DNA of 64,000 nt from an uncultured Haliea sp. (GCA_913062625.1 CAJXWP010000004.1:33398-97397); one strand, 5' to 3'; positions 8,857 through 18,266 are shown, counted from the first letter of the stretch. Made by a program: numbers and translations. The notes: generated from the letters alone by a model not told the origin.

Positions 8857-10716
8857 ATGGGCATCCAGCGTTTACCGGTGATTGTAGGTTTTGGCGGTAT
8901 CAACGCTGCGGGAAGAGCTTCAGGGCATCATGCTTATGCCCGCATGACCCACTCTGCGCTTTCAATGGCACAGCAAAGTCGCACGCTGGAATCCCTAGCC
9001 ACACTGATGGGTCTGGAAGGGGGTGCGCTGCATCAACAATTTATCCTCGATCACACGCTAGTCCGGCGCATTGAAGCAAGCCACTTCGATGTCAACGCCG
9101 TGCGTTGGAATCAGCGCCTGCCTACTGACGGCGATAGTCAGCCCGCGAGTTTTGATCTTGAACGCAAGTATCTGCCGGATGTTATTCCGCCCCATTGGGT
9201 GGTACGGGGCACGTCTGTTACGCATGTTAATGTACAGATTGTTGGCCAGCAGGACTTCCTGTTACCTACTTACCGCGAGTTTGATGTGAAATCGGCGGGG
9301 CAGCTGCCGAGTGGCTTTGAACCCGGAACGCTCTATCCTTCGCGCAACCATCCGCGGGGTCTGCAGATGACGGTCTTTGCGGCTTCTGACGCGTTGGGCA
9401 GTATCGGGTTGGACTGGGAGACCATCAGCAGTCGGGTAGCGCCAGACCAGATCAGTGTTTATGCCGGCAGCGCTATGGGGCAACTAGACGGCGCGGGTGC
9501 GGGTGGAATGATTAAATCGCGCTATAACGGTCAGCGCGTGACGTCAAAATATTGCCCACTGAGCTTTGCCGAGATGCCCGCTGATTTTATCAACGCCTAT
9601 GTTCTGGGCAGTCTTGGTTCTACGGGTGCTAGCTTGGGTGCCTGTGCCTCATTCCTTTACAATCTGCGGCACGGCATTGACGACATTCGCAACGGCCGGG
9701 CGCGTGTGGTGTTTGTGGGTGCAGCAGAAGCACCAATTACCCCGGAAATTATGGAAGGCTATTCCGCCATGGGTGCACTGGCAACAGAAAAAGGCCTGCG
9801 CAGTCTGGATGGGTTGAAAACTGGGGAGGTGTCCGACTTTCGACGAGCTTGTCGACCTTTTGCTGAAAATTGTGGCTTTACTATCGCCGAGTCGTCGCAG
9901 ATGGTGGTGTTGTTTGATGACGAACTTGCCATGGAGTTGGGTGCTACGGTTTTCGGCGCGGCGATCGACGTGTTCGTCAACGCAGACGGACACAAGAAAT
10001 CGATTTCCGGCCCCGGCGTGGGTAACTATATTACCATGGCCAAGGCAGTGGCGGCGACCCGAGCGATCATTGGCGACGAGGGTTTACGGCGGGGCGGACT
10101 GGTGCAGGCACACGGGACCGGCACGCCGCAAAACCGCGTTTCTGAGGCGGAAATCCTTAGCCGCACAGCGCAGGCATTTGGCATAGAAGCATGGCCGGTG
10201 ATTGCAGCCAAGTGTTATTTAGGGCATTCGATCGGGTCAGCTGCGGGTGATCAGATCAGCACCACGCTGGGTATCTGGCATCACGGTATTTTGCCTGGCA
10301 TCACTACGATTGATGCGATCGCAGCAGACGTGCGGCAGGATCATCTGGCGTTCTGTACCAAACACCGTGAGATGGACACCGCACAACAGAAATATGCGAT
10401 TATTAACTCTAAAGGTTTTGGCGGCAACAATGCGTCAGCTAGCCTGATGAGCCCTATGGCAGCCCGGCAGATGCTGCAGACTCGATATTCCGGGCAAGCT
10501 TGGAAAAAATGGGAGCAGGCCAACGAGCGTGTGCGTGAGCGACAGCAGGCGTATGATGACGGTATGATTGCCGGCACTGTTAGCCCGATTTATAAGTTCG
10601 ACCACGGTGTATTTGATGACAGTGATGTCGAAGTCGGCCCGCAGAAGGTAACCATTGGTCGGCATACTGTGCGGCTGGACCAAACGTCTCCCTATGACGA
10701 CATGAAAATCGACTAA
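8857..10716 (+). CDS. Beta-ketoacyl synthase, long form
   Basis: Condensing enzyme of 619 aa joining an acyl chain to a malonyl-type extender. The Cys-His-His triad is visible: Cys263 (LGACASFLYN), His419 (VQAHGTGTPQ) and His457 (KCYLGHSIGS). These motifs match elongating FabB/FabF-like or polyketide ketosynthases rather than FabH. The protein is roughly 200 residues longer than FabF, mostly as an N-terminal extension plus a C-terminal tail (WKKWEQANERVRERQQ) that may be helical. No acyl carrier, acyltransferase or ketoreductase gene is adjacent. An FkbM methyltransferase follows 22 bp downstream. It could act in fatty acid synthesis or make a special lipid. Confidence 0.88.
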   Translation: MGIQRLPVIVGFGGINAAGRASGHHAYARMTHSALSMAQQSRTLESLATLMGLEGGALHQQFILDHTLVRRIEASHFDVNAVRWNQRLPTDGDSQPASFDLERKYLPDVIPPHWVVRGTSVTHVNVQIVGQQDFLLPTYREFDVKSAGQLPSGFEPGTLYPSRNHPRGLQMTVFAASDALGSIGLDWETISSRVAPDQISVYAGSAMGQLDGAGAGGMIKSRYNGQRVTSKYCPLSFAEMPADFINAYVLGSLGSTGASLGACASFLYNLRHGIDDIRNGRARVVFVGAAEAPITPEIMEGYSAMGALATEKGLRSLDGLKTGEVSDFRRACRPFAENCGFTIAESSQMVVLFDDELAMELGATVFGAAIDVFVNADGHKKSISGPGVGNYITMAKAVAATRAIIGDEGLRRGGLVQAHGTGTPQNRVSEAEILSRTAQAFGIEAWPVIAAKCYLGHSIGSAAGDQISTTLGIWHHGILPGITTIDAIAADVRQDHLAFCTKHREMDTAQQKYAIINSKGFGGNNASASLMSPMAARQMLQTRYSGQAWKKWEQANERVRERQQAYDDGMIAGTVSPIYKFDHGVFDDSDVEVGPQKVTIGRHTVRLDQTSPYDDMKID

Positions 10717-10738
10717 CCGTATTTTTTAGGCATTCCTA

Positions 10739-11545
10739 TTGAACTCTACCGCTCCTATTGACCTGCGTGTCCCTGGATTAACGTGCCCTCTGCAGTTGCT
10801 CGTTCATGGCTCGCAGGATCAGCATGTTTCGCGCCGCATTCGGGAAGACGGAATATGGGAGCCTTACGAGACCTCTCTGCTGTTACGATTCCTGCGTCCT
10901 GGTGACGTTTTTGTCGATGTCGGTGCCAATATTGGTTACTTTTCTGTGCTCGCTGCCAGCGTTGTGGGCAAACAGGGCGCCGTATTTGCCTTTGAGCCCG
11001 ATCCGAATAACTACCGCCTGCTGTGTGCTAATGCCCAACTCAACGGCTTTGATGGCAATATTGTTGCGGTTGAAGCCGCTCTAGCAGACACAGCGGGTGA
11101 AGGACGACTGTTTCTCAGTGAGGACAACCTCGGCGATCATCAGGTGTATGCGGGGGATGAAGATCGCGATAGTGTGCCTATTACCTTGCAGCGCGGCAGT
11201 GATTATTTTGCGGGTCGTATAAAGCAGCTTGACCTGCTGAAAATTGATACTCAGGGTTCTGAATTTCAGGTGATTGAAGGGTTGATGCCGCTGCTGGCTG
11301 GTCTGCAGACCAAGCCTCGAATTATCGTTGAATTGACGCCCCATTCGTTGCGCCAGGCAGGTGCCAGCGGTCGGATGCTTATGGAGTTGCTGGAAACCTT
11401 GGGCCAACCTTTTTGGATGATTGACCATGTTGAACATTGCCTTATCGCTAGCAGCTGTGAGGCACTAGCCGTGTGGTGCGATAATTGGGATAAAGTGGAA
11501 GCGTCGCGTGGTTTTGTCAACATATTGGTGGGCGCAATCGACTAA
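10739..11545 (+). CDS. FkbM family methyltransferase
   Basis: SAM-dependent methyltransferase of 268 aa. The Rossmann SAM-binding loop reads FVDVGANIGYFS, followed by FAFEPDPNNYRLL, both standard for FkbM proteins. The only start that keeps the whole fold is TTG at 10739, with AGG about 9 nt upstream; no nearby in-frame ATG exists. FkbM members O-methylate sugars or polyketides. The gene is 22 bp downstream of the long ketosynthase and probably cotranscribed, so the acceptor may be a product of that enzyme, but this is inference. Confidence 0.82.
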   Translation: MNSTAPIDLRVPGLTCPLQLLVHGSQDQHVSRRIREDGIWEPYETSLLLRFLRPGDVFVDVGANIGYFSVLAASVVGKQGAVFAFEPDPNNYRLLCANAQLNGFDGNIVAVEAALADTAGEGRLFLSEDNLGDHQVYAGDEDRDSVPITLQRGSDYFAGRIKQLDLLKIDTQGSEFQVIEGLMPLLAGLQTKPRIIVELTPHSLRQAGASGRMLMELLETLGQPFWMIDHVEHCLIASSCEALAVWCDNWDKVEASRGFVNILVGAID

Positions 11546-11583
11546 GGTCGAGGACGCAGAGGTACAACACACCCTGCAAATAC

Positions 11584-11592
11584 TGTTATAAT
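11584..11592 (+). promoter_or_regulatory. Extended -10 promoter candidate
   Basis: TGTTATAAT is an extended -10 motif that ends 31 nt before the ATG of the YdjA-like nitroreductase. The -35 region is poor, as is common for extended -10 promoters. It suggests the nitroreductase has its own promoter. Confidence 0.35.
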
Positions 11593-11623
11593 TTTATTTT
11601 CAGTCGTTCGGCAGCCTATTTCC

Positions 11624-12181
11624 ATGAGTGATATCCTCCAGTTTTTACAACAGCGTAATTCCTCCCCCAAACTGACAACCCCCGGTCCTTCTGGCCCTGA
11701 TATGGAGCATATCTTTCGCGCGGCGCTGCGCGCACCCGATCATGCGCGGATGCGGCCGTCGCGGTTTATTACCATCGCGCAAGAGCGCCGTGTGGCGTTT
11801 GGCGCCCTGCTGGAGCGTTGTCTATTGTTGCGTAACCCCGATGCGGACGAGGCAGCGCTCATCAAAGCGCGCAATTCACCGCTGAGGGCGCCGCTGCTGG
11901 TAGTGGTCGTCGTCAAGGTGGCGTTGCATCCGAAAGTGCCACCTATCGAGCAACGCTTTTCCGGCGCCTGTGCCGCACAGGCCGTATTGCTAGCCTCTGA
12001 AGCGTCTGGTTTCGCCGGCATCTGGCGCACAGGGGCAGCGGCATTCGATCGCGCGGTGATGACTGGGCTCGGTCTAGCTGAAGATGAGGAGATTATTGCT
12101 TTTCTCTATATAGGCTCACGCAACGGCGCGGCTAAAGTGATACCCCCCCTGGATACGACCGAGTTCGTATCTTCCTGGTAG
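11624..12181 (+). CDS. YdjA-like nitroreductase
   Basis: Small nitroreductase-fold flavoprotein, 185 aa, close to the length of E. coli YdjA (183 aa). The signature RAALRAPDHARMRPSRF corresponds to the YdjA FMN-binding segment, and GACAAQAVLLAS and GIWRTGAAAF match later core blocks. The physiological substrate of the family is not established. A crotonase follows 37 bp downstream on the same strand, so the two may share a transcript. Confidence 0.85.
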   Translation: MSDILQFLQQRNSSPKLTTPGPSGPDMEHIFRAALRAPDHARMRPSRFITIAQERRVAFGALLERCLLLRNPDADEAALIKARNSPLRAPLLVVVVVKVALHPKVPPIEQRFSGACAAQAVLLASEASGFAGIWRTGAAAFDRAVMTGLGLAEDEEIIAFLYIGSRNGAAKVIPPLDTTEFVSSW

Positions 12182-12218
12182 TGCCTAATTTTCCGAATTT
12201 GCTATGAGAGAATGAGCT

Positions 12219-13031
12219 ATGCTGCCTAATTATGAAACGTTAGAAGTGTCAATCGCGCAACAGGTTGCCACCGTTAATCTGAATCGACCGGATAAGGCAA
12301 ATGCCATGAACGGGGTCATGTGGAACGAGCTACAGGCTTGTTTTGAATGGCTGGATGACGAGCCTACCGTACGCGTCGTTATTTTAGCGGGCAATGGCAA
12401 ACACTTCTGTGCCGGTCTCGACCTGACCGTGTTTGGCAACCTGCACGGCGAATCCTCCGAGCCCTCGCGCCGTGCCGAAGCACTGCGACGCACTATTTTG
12501 CGACTGCAGGCTAATCTCACGGCCATAGAGAAATGTCGCGTGCCCGTGTTAGCCGCTATCCACAATACCTGTATTGGTGGTGGCGTGGATATGACCTGCT
12601 GTGCTGATATACGGTATGCCACGCAAGACGCTTTTTTCTCGATCCGTGAGATTGATCTCGGTATGACTGCGGATGTGGGCACCTTGCAACGGTTACCCAA
12701 AATTATACCTGATGGCTTGGTTCGAGAGCTGGCCTATACCGGTCGCAATATGGGCGCACAAGAGGCGAGAGAAGCGGGCTTTGTGAATAAGGTCTTTGAG
12801 GACAAGGAGACCATGCTGCACGAAGTCACTGCTATCGCCAGAACGATTGCTGCAAAATCGCCATTGGCAATGCGCGGAACAAAGGAGATGGTGCTTTACT
12901 CTCGCGACCACAGTGTCTCTGAAGGTCTTAACTATATTGCCACATGGAATTCTGGAATGATGAGTCAGGTCGATTTAAACTCTGGCATTCAGGCGCAAAT
13001 GAATAAGACCAAGGCCGAGTACGAAGACTAG
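12219..13031 (+). CDS. Delta3,5-delta2,4-dienoyl-CoA isomerase-like crotonase
   Basis: Crotonase-fold protein of 270 aa. The oxyanion-hole segment HFCAGLDLT (62-70) is clear. The acidic triad that defines ECH1-type dienoyl-CoA isomerases is kept with exact spacing: Asp124 (GGGVDMTC), Glu144 (SIREIDLG) and Asp152 (ADVGTLQRLP), compared with Asp176, Glu196 and Asp204 in the rat enzyme. The DIRYATQDAFF stretch is also characteristic. I infer isomerisation of 3,5-dienoyl-CoA during breakdown of acyl chains with odd-positioned double bonds. General pipelines would name it enoyl-CoA hydratase. Confidence 0.88.
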   Translation: MLPNYETLEVSIAQQVATVNLNRPDKANAMNGVMWNELQACFEWLDDEPTVRVVILAGNGKHFCAGLDLTVFGNLHGESSEPSRRAEALRRTILRLQANLTAIEKCRVPVLAAIHNTCIGGGVDMTCCADIRYATQDAFFSIREIDLGMTADVGTLQRLPKIIPDGLVRELAYTGRNMGAQEAREAGFVNKVFEDKETMLHEVTAIARTIAAKSPLAMRGTKEMVLYSRDHSVSEGLNYIATWNSGMMSQVDLNSGIQAQMNKTKAEYED

Positions 13032-13087
13032 GTGTGAGTAGATTGACGATCACTCCTTGTTGCATTGCAGTTTTTGGAGAGTAGCGG

Positions 13088-14020
13088 ATGACTTTTTTTG
13101 CCCGGCTTAACCGCCCTTGGGTGCATTTTATTGTGTTGGGCGTTCTGCTGTTCTACCTGCAGAGCATTTTCCTTCCTGAGCCTAGGCCGGTGGTGGGGCC
13201 ACTGAGCGAGTCGCGCGTAGACGCACTACAGCAGCAATGGTTCGCCAGTGTCGGTCGGTTACCCACGCCGGAGCAGCAGGATCGAATGCTAGAGGCGGAA
13301 CTTGATAGAGATATGTTGTTCCAGCGAGCGATTGATCTGGATCTCCACCTTTACGATACGGTGGTATACCAACGTCTATTACTCAATATGCGTTTTCTAC
13401 AAATGTCCGAGGGCAAAACGGATCAAGAGAACTATGAGACCGCGTTAGAAATGCGCCTGCATCTTGGTGACGAAGTGATCAAACGGCGGATGATTCAGGT
13501 AATGGAGCAATTGCTATTGGCTGCTAATCCCCCAAGCCCCCCAACGGAAGCGGAAATCGCGGCCGAGTTTGATCAGCGTAAGGAAGAATTACGCAGACCC
13601 ACACGCTATTCGATAGAACATATTTATTTTAATCGAGAGCGAGAGGCCGAGGCTGATGCCGTAATGGCACAAATTAATGAGCAAAATCTCACGCCAGATC
13701 AGGCGCGACAATTAAGTTCACCTTTTTTGCCTGGCTACCAATTTACCGGCCAAACGCCGGACCAGCTGGCACGTCACTTTGGTGCTTCCTTCGTGGAAAA
13801 TCTGCAAAAAACGGATCCGCAGGCTGGAGGCTGGGTCGGCCCGGTGCGTTCTACTTACGGACTACACTATGTATGGGTCAGTGAGGTTGAGCCCTCCAGA
13901 GATGCCACTATTGATGAGGTTCGTTTGCAGCTGCAGCGCGACGTTGAGTCTCGCGCTAGGGAAACTGCACTGCGTAATAGCATTAACGCCACGCGCGAAA
14001 ACTACGAGATCAGGCGATGA
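13088..14020 (+). CDS. Membrane-anchored PpiC-type peptidyl-prolyl isomerase
   Basis: Protein of 310 aa with one N-terminal membrane anchor (WVHFIVLGVLLFYLQSIF, about 11-28) and a periplasmic part. A helical SurA-like segment is followed by a degenerate parvulin domain (SIEHIYFNRE, then GGWVGPVRSTYGLHYVWV). Such proteins assist folding of exported proteins. GGAG lies 8 nt before the ATG. The stop overlaps the start of the next gene by ATGA, so the two are translationally coupled, which suggests the isomerase serves the downstream HupE-like membrane protein. Catalytic activity is uncertain because the parvulin core is divergent. Confidence 0.82.
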   Translation: MTFFARLNRPWVHFIVLGVLLFYLQSIFLPEPRPVVGPLSESRVDALQQQWFASVGRLPTPEQQDRMLEAELDRDMLFQRAIDLDLHLYDTVVYQRLLLNMRFLQMSEGKTDQENYETALEMRLHLGDEVIKRRMIQVMEQLLLAANPPSPPTEAEIAAEFDQRKEELRRPTRYSIEHIYFNREREAEADAVMAQINEQNLTPDQARQLSSPFLPGYQFTGQTPDQLARHFGASFVENLQKTDPQAGGWVGPVRSTYGLHYVWVSEVEPSRDATIDEVRLQLQRDVESRARETALRNSINATRENYEIRR

Positions 14021-15021
14021 AGAATGTGCGAATCCTGGTAACTCTTATTCTGGGTGTATGTGCGATCCAAGCTGTTCATGGCCACCGTTTCGCGCCTTCA
14101 CTGTTGAAAGTCAACGAGACCGCTCCGCAGCAATATAATATGGTGTGGAAGACACCGGCACAGGGTGTCAGTAATGTGCCATTGGAACCGGTGTGGCCGG
14201 AAGCCTGTGAGGCGATCAGTGCAAGTCCGCCCCAGCTGGAGGACACAGGCGTTGTGACCAGTTGGCAGTTACAGTGTTCTGCGTTGGGACAAGAGGGTCT
14301 GGTGGGTGAGATTCTGGGTGTGTCTGGGCTTGGTGCTAGCCAGGCATCAGCGATGGTCATTGTGAACCTGCTTGATGGGCGCCAGTACCAACAGGTGCTT
14401 AATGCAGATCGGCCGGATTTTGTAGTACCTGCTGAATCGACTGCCGGGGATGTGGTGGGCAACTATACCCGTTTAGGGGTGGAGCATATTTGGACGGGTT
14501 TTGATCACCTGATGTTCGTCTTTGGCTTGCTGCTGCTGGTGGGTGGTGGAAGTCGCCTATTTTGGACGATTACTGCATTTACGGTAGGGCACAGCATCAC
14601 ATTGTCGCTCGTTACGCTGGGCTACCTTGATTATCCCGTCGGCTTGGTGGAGTTTGCTATCGCGCTGAGCATCTTTGCGCTCGCTGTGGAACTGACACGG
14701 ATGAAAAAGCATGATGTCCTTTGGCGAAATCCGTGGTGGCTGGCTGGGGGGTTTGGAATACTGCACGGCATGGGCTTTGCGGGCGCACTGGCTGAAACTG
14801 GACTGCCCCAGGACAACGTTCCGCTGGCTCTATTGTTTTTCAACATTGGAATCGAATTGGGACAGATAGCGTTTATCCTGCTGGTGTGGGCGATCTGGTT
14901 CGTGATCAGAAAGCCATTGGCGCCGTGGCAGGACAAACTGTTTCCAGTACCCGTCTATATTTTAGGGTCCTTGTCGGCGATGTGGTGTATTGAGCGAGGT
15001 TTGGCGGCGTTGTTGGGTTAG
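14017..15021 (+). CDS. HupE/UreJ-2 family membrane protein
   Basis: Protein of 334 aa with an N-terminal signal peptide ending near AVHG, an extracytoplasmic ~120-residue domain, and a C-terminal HupE/UreJ_2 membrane domain. Conserved histidines and acids lie in membrane segments: GFDHLMFVFG, FTVGHSITLS, ILHGMGFAGAL and FNIGIELGQIAF. HupE/UreJ proteins are linked to nickel or cobalt uptake, and the HupE_UreJ_2 subgroup is not well characterised. It is coupled to the PpiC gene by a 4-bp overlap. No hydrogenase, urease or cobalamin gene is near, so the transported ion is unknown. Confidence 0.85.
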   Translation: MKNVRILVTLILGVCAIQAVHGHRFAPSLLKVNETAPQQYNMVWKTPAQGVSNVPLEPVWPEACEAISASPPQLEDTGVVTSWQLQCSALGQEGLVGEILGVSGLGASQASAMVIVNLLDGRQYQQVLNADRPDFVVPAESTAGDVVGNYTRLGVEHIWTGFDHLMFVFGLLLLVGGGSRLFWTITAFTVGHSITLSLVTLGYLDYPVGLVEFAIALSIFALAVELTRMKKHDVLWRNPWWLAGGFGILHGMGFAGALAETGLPQDNVPLALLFFNIGIELGQIAFILLVWAIWFVIRKPLAPWQDKLFPVPVYILGSLSAMWCIERGLAALLG

Positions 15022-15251
15022 CGTGACCACGCATGCGCTAGTACCTCAGGCACTTCTCGATTACCCTGTCGCTACGCAATAGTTAGGGTCTCGTGTAATG
15101 TCGCCACACGATGGGGTAAAACCCAAACTGGACTGACTGTTGAGCGTTATCCAGAAGGACTGGCAGCGCAGCGCGTATTCGAATGATGCGTCTTGCAATG
15201 CGTTCGATTATCAAATTTGACAATGACTTAAATAACGAAAGGACATGCAAA

Positions 15252-16379
15252 ATGACCGCTACCGGATTACAACTTCGCTCCACCGTTAAGCAGGACAACA
15301 CCCTCGAAATAACATTGGTAGATATCCCTATTCCTGAGCCCGGCCCCGATGAGGTGCTGGTGCAGGTTGAAGCTGCGCCCTTAAATCCGTCTGATCTGGC
15401 ACTGCTGTTTGGCCCTGCGGATATGACGACGATGAGGATGTCGGGGACAGCTGAGCGGCCAGTGGTCAGCGCTGATATTCCCGCCGGATTAATGAAGATG
15501 GTGGCTGCGCGTATTGGCGAATCTCTATCGGTGGGTAACGAGGGTGCCGGCACGGTGATTGGCGCAGGCGCATCGGATGCGGCGCAGGCGTTGATGGGTA
15601 AACGGGTCGGAATCATCGGTGGCGAGATGTACAGCCAGTACCGTTGTGTGAATGCTTTTATGTGTCTCGAGTTGGAGGACGGCACTACCGCATCAGAGGG
15701 TGCTTCCTGTTTTGTCAATCCACTCACCGCTCTGGCCATGGTTGAGACCATGCGGATGGAGAATCACACGGCGCTGGTGCATACCGCAGCGGCCTCCAAC
15801 CTTGGTCAGATGTTAAATCGTATCTGCATGAACGAAGGTATAGCGCTGGTGAATATCGTCCGGAAGGTGGAACAAGAAGCGATTCTCAAAGCTATGGGCG
15901 CGAAATATATTATCAATTCAACCAGTGATAGCTATTACGATGACCTTACGGATGCGCTTACTGAAACTGGGGCGACACTGGCGTTTGATGCGACCGGTGG
16001 CGGCAAGCTGGCAGGCGAGATCCTCACCTGTATGGAAGCGGCGGCGGTACGTAATATGACTGAGTACAACCGTTATGGCAGTGATGTATTCAAGCAGGTG
16101 TATATCTACGGTGGTCTCGATCGCACTTCCACCACGTTGACGCGCAACTTCGGGTTTTCTTGGAGCCTGTCAGGTTTTCTGCTAACACCGTTTCTGCAGA
16201 AGGTGGGCATGGAGAAAAGCATGCAAATGCGCGCCAGAGTGGCGGCAGAAATAAAAACCACCTTTGCCAGCCATTACACTAAAGAAGTATCACTGGCGGA
16301 GGCGTTGTCGATAGAGGCAATCGCCGTTTACGGTAAGCAGGCCACAGGGGAAAAGTACCTGATCAAGCCGCAGGCCTGA
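15252..16379 (+). CDS. Zinc-independent alcohol dehydrogenase / quinone oxidoreductase family
   Basis: MDR-superfamily oxidoreductase, 375 aa. The ATG at 15252 is chosen because AAAGGA lies 9 nt upstream; an in-frame ATG at 15183 lacks a site. The GroES-like N-terminal domain shows PEPGPDEVLVQVEAAPLNPSD, and the nucleotide-binding half contains HTAAASNLGQMLNRIC in place of the more common glycine-rich loop. The zinc ligands of alcohol dehydrogenases are not evident, as in quinone reductases and trans-2-enoyl-CoA reductases. A reductase acting on an enone or enoyl-CoA is likely. It converges with the carboxylesterase, only 12 bp away. Confidence 0.82.
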   Translation: MTATGLQLRSTVKQDNTLEITLVDIPIPEPGPDEVLVQVEAAPLNPSDLALLFGPADMTTMRMSGTAERPVVSADIPAGLMKMVAARIGESLSVGNEGAGTVIGAGASDAAQALMGKRVGIIGGEMYSQYRCVNAFMCLELEDGTTASEGASCFVNPLTALAMVETMRMENHTALVHTAAASNLGQMLNRICMNEGIALVNIVRKVEQEAILKAMGAKYIINSTSDSYYDDLTDALTETGATLAFDATGGGKLAGEILTCMEAAAVRNMTEYNRYGSDVFKQVYIYGGLDRTSTTLTRNFGFSWSLSGFLLTPFLQKVGMEKSMQMRARVAAEIKTTFASHYTKEVSLAEALSIEAIAVYGKQATGEKYLIKPQA

Positions 16380-16391
16380 TGAAAGGCCTCG

Positions 16392-18236
16392 CTAGCGCTC
16401 GGCGCTCAGTGTCCATGGATTGAATTGTGCGCAGCCCAATGCGTTGTAGTCCGCTTCATTCCACACGTCGTCACCGGCGTTAGCGAGGAGGAACAGCTGT
16501 ACATGCAGTGCACAGCGTGAGCGCAGGTCGACTATATTTTGGTCCTGCGCTATGCGCTCTTTCAGCATTGCCACCGTCATAGGCTCATTCACCATGCGCA
16601 GGCCCCCACCACGGGCCGTATCGAGCAGCATGAGGTTAGCGCCAGACTGGTTCCAAGGCGTCCACTGAGGCAACGTGCCGCTGCGGCCCTTTCCCGGTGC
16701 GCCCGTGCTGGCAAACTCAGACCAATAGCTGCGCATGTCTTCACCCAATCGGTCGCGGCCGGCAATATTGTCGTCGTTGTACAGGCCGGGTGCCCCGATG
16801 GCTCCCTCAAAACCGCCAAAAATATAGGCTACTTCGAGACCGTGGGCTGCGCCCAGCAATTCACTGTAGTCAACGAGCCAGTTTTTACCGCCTTCGTCCC
16901 AATCCCAGCGATAGGCAAAAACCGGCTCTGAAGTGTTGGCTGCAATGATGTCGGCGGTGCCATCTACTGCCATCGCTTTCCAGCCGTCACTGAGATAAGC
17001 CGAGACCTCGTTATACGCCTGCAGATCCTTGATGCGCGGCAGAAAGCCAAAGCGAAGTTTGACAAACTCCGGATCTAGCGCCAGAAATAATTTTGCTTCG
17101 TCTCGGTTGGTTCCTGTGATCAGTGGGACACTATTGTATCGCGAGGGATCGCTGAACACTGTGTACAGTGTGTCTTTGGGCAGTACTGTGCCGTCACGAA
17201 AACTCTGCGGCGCGCTATACATGCCCGCGCCACCTGATACACCGGCGAGGATTTCTTGCGCACTGCGGGAATACATGAACTCAAGTGTTTCCTCTTTAGA
17301 CATTAACATCTGTGCGGCGCGGGCAGCACTGCTGTCTTTGGCGCGACCTGCATTTTTTAGCTGCAGTGCCAGCCATTCACGAGAGCTGAGCGCTTGTCCG
17401 GGGCGTGCATCGTCATGAAAGTTTTCTGCGCGCCACAGTGGTGTAGTGCCGACGGATCCACTTTGTGCAATTGCTCGATGGAAAAGTCCTTTCGCCAGTG
17501 GTGATGCCATTAGCGAGAACACGTTGCGACCTCCCGCTGACTCACCAAAAATAGTGACATTGTTGTGGTCGCCGCCAAAGTTGGCGATGTTATCGGACAC
17601 CCATTGCAGTGCCGCGATCATGTCGAGGTTGGCATAGTTGCCGCTGGCATCCAGCGCGTCGCGGTCGGGAGTGCGCAGTGCAGGGTGACTCATCCAGCCA
17701 AAAAATCCCAGCCGGTAGTTGAGAGTGACCACGATGACCTGTTCTTCACCTGCCAGCGTACTGGCATCATAGGTGTTAGCGGTGCCGATGGTGTTACCGC
17801 CTCCGTGAATCCACACCATTACCGGAAGTGTGTCGGAGGCCGCGCTACTGTGGTCACGTGGTGACCAGATATTGAGGTACAGGCAATCTTCGCTACCCAC
17901 AACGGCGCCGCTGTCGTCGGGTAGGCCGTCGAGCGGACCGGACAGCTGCACGCAGGGATCACGAAACGTCGTTGTTTTGAGTCTCTTGATCCAGGGTTTT
18001 ACGGGCTGTGGCGAGCGCCAGCGAAGACCTGCCACTGGCGGCGCAGCGAAGGGAATGCCGAGCCAAACATAGGTGTTGCTAGCATCTGCACTGCCGATGA
18101 CCGGCCCGGTTTGAATGTCGCGTTCTGTGGCCGTATCGGGTGTCTTAGCCCCTTCCTCGCGCGATGACGCGGGCCAAAGATACACAAGCAATACTGCCAA
18201 TAAAACCACAAAAATAATAACCACATTTTTTTTCAT
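16392..18236 (-). CDS. Type B carboxylesterase
   Basis: Alpha/beta-hydrolase esterase of 614 aa, exported or membrane-anchored through an N-terminal hydrophobic segment (VVIIFVVLLAVLLVYLW). The catalytic triad can be placed: Ser233 in FGESAGG, the acid in GTNRDEAKLF, and His in GAAHGLEVAY. EDCLYLNIW and the oxyanion block HGGGNTIG are also present. Type B members hydrolyse a wide range of esters, including xenobiotics. GGAG lies 8 nt before the ATG. A lipoprotein gene lies 30 bp upstream on the same strand, so the two may form an operon. Confidence 0.9.
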   Translation of the reverse strand: MKKNVVIIFVVLLAVLLVYLWPASSREEGAKTPDTATERDIQTGPVIGSADASNTYVWLGIPFAAPPVAGLRWRSPQPVKPWIKRLKTTTFRDPCVQLSGPLDGLPDDSGAVVGSEDCLYLNIWSPRDHSSAASDTLPVMVWIHGGGNTIGTANTYDASTLAGEEQVIVVTLNYRLGFFGWMSHPALRTPDRDALDASGNYANLDMIAALQWVSDNIANFGGDHNNVTIFGESAGGRNVFSLMASPLAKGLFHRAIAQSGSVGTTPLWRAENFHDDARPGQALSSREWLALQLKNAGRAKDSSAARAAQMLMSKEETLEFMYSRSAQEILAGVSGGAGMYSAPQSFRDGTVLPKDTLYTVFSDPSRYNSVPLITGTNRDEAKLFLALDPEFVKLRFGFLPRIKDLQAYNEVSAYLSDGWKAMAVDGTADIIAANTSEPVFAYRWDWDEGGKNWLVDYSELLGAAHGLEVAYIFGGFEGAIGAPGLYNDDNIAGRDRLGEDMRSYWSEFASTGAPGKGRSGTLPQWTPWNQSGANLMLLDTARGGGLRMVNEPMTVAMLKERIAQDQNIVDLRSRCALHVQLFLLANAGDDVWNEADYNALGCAQFNPWTLSAER

Positions 18237-18266
18237 GGCTTTGCTCCGATACTCACAGGGTCATAT

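Noticed and set aside
15083..15751. 222-codon minus-strand frame
   Set aside because: Antisense to the oxidoreductase at 15252; sequence is Ser/Thr/Ile-rich without motif and has no ribosome site.
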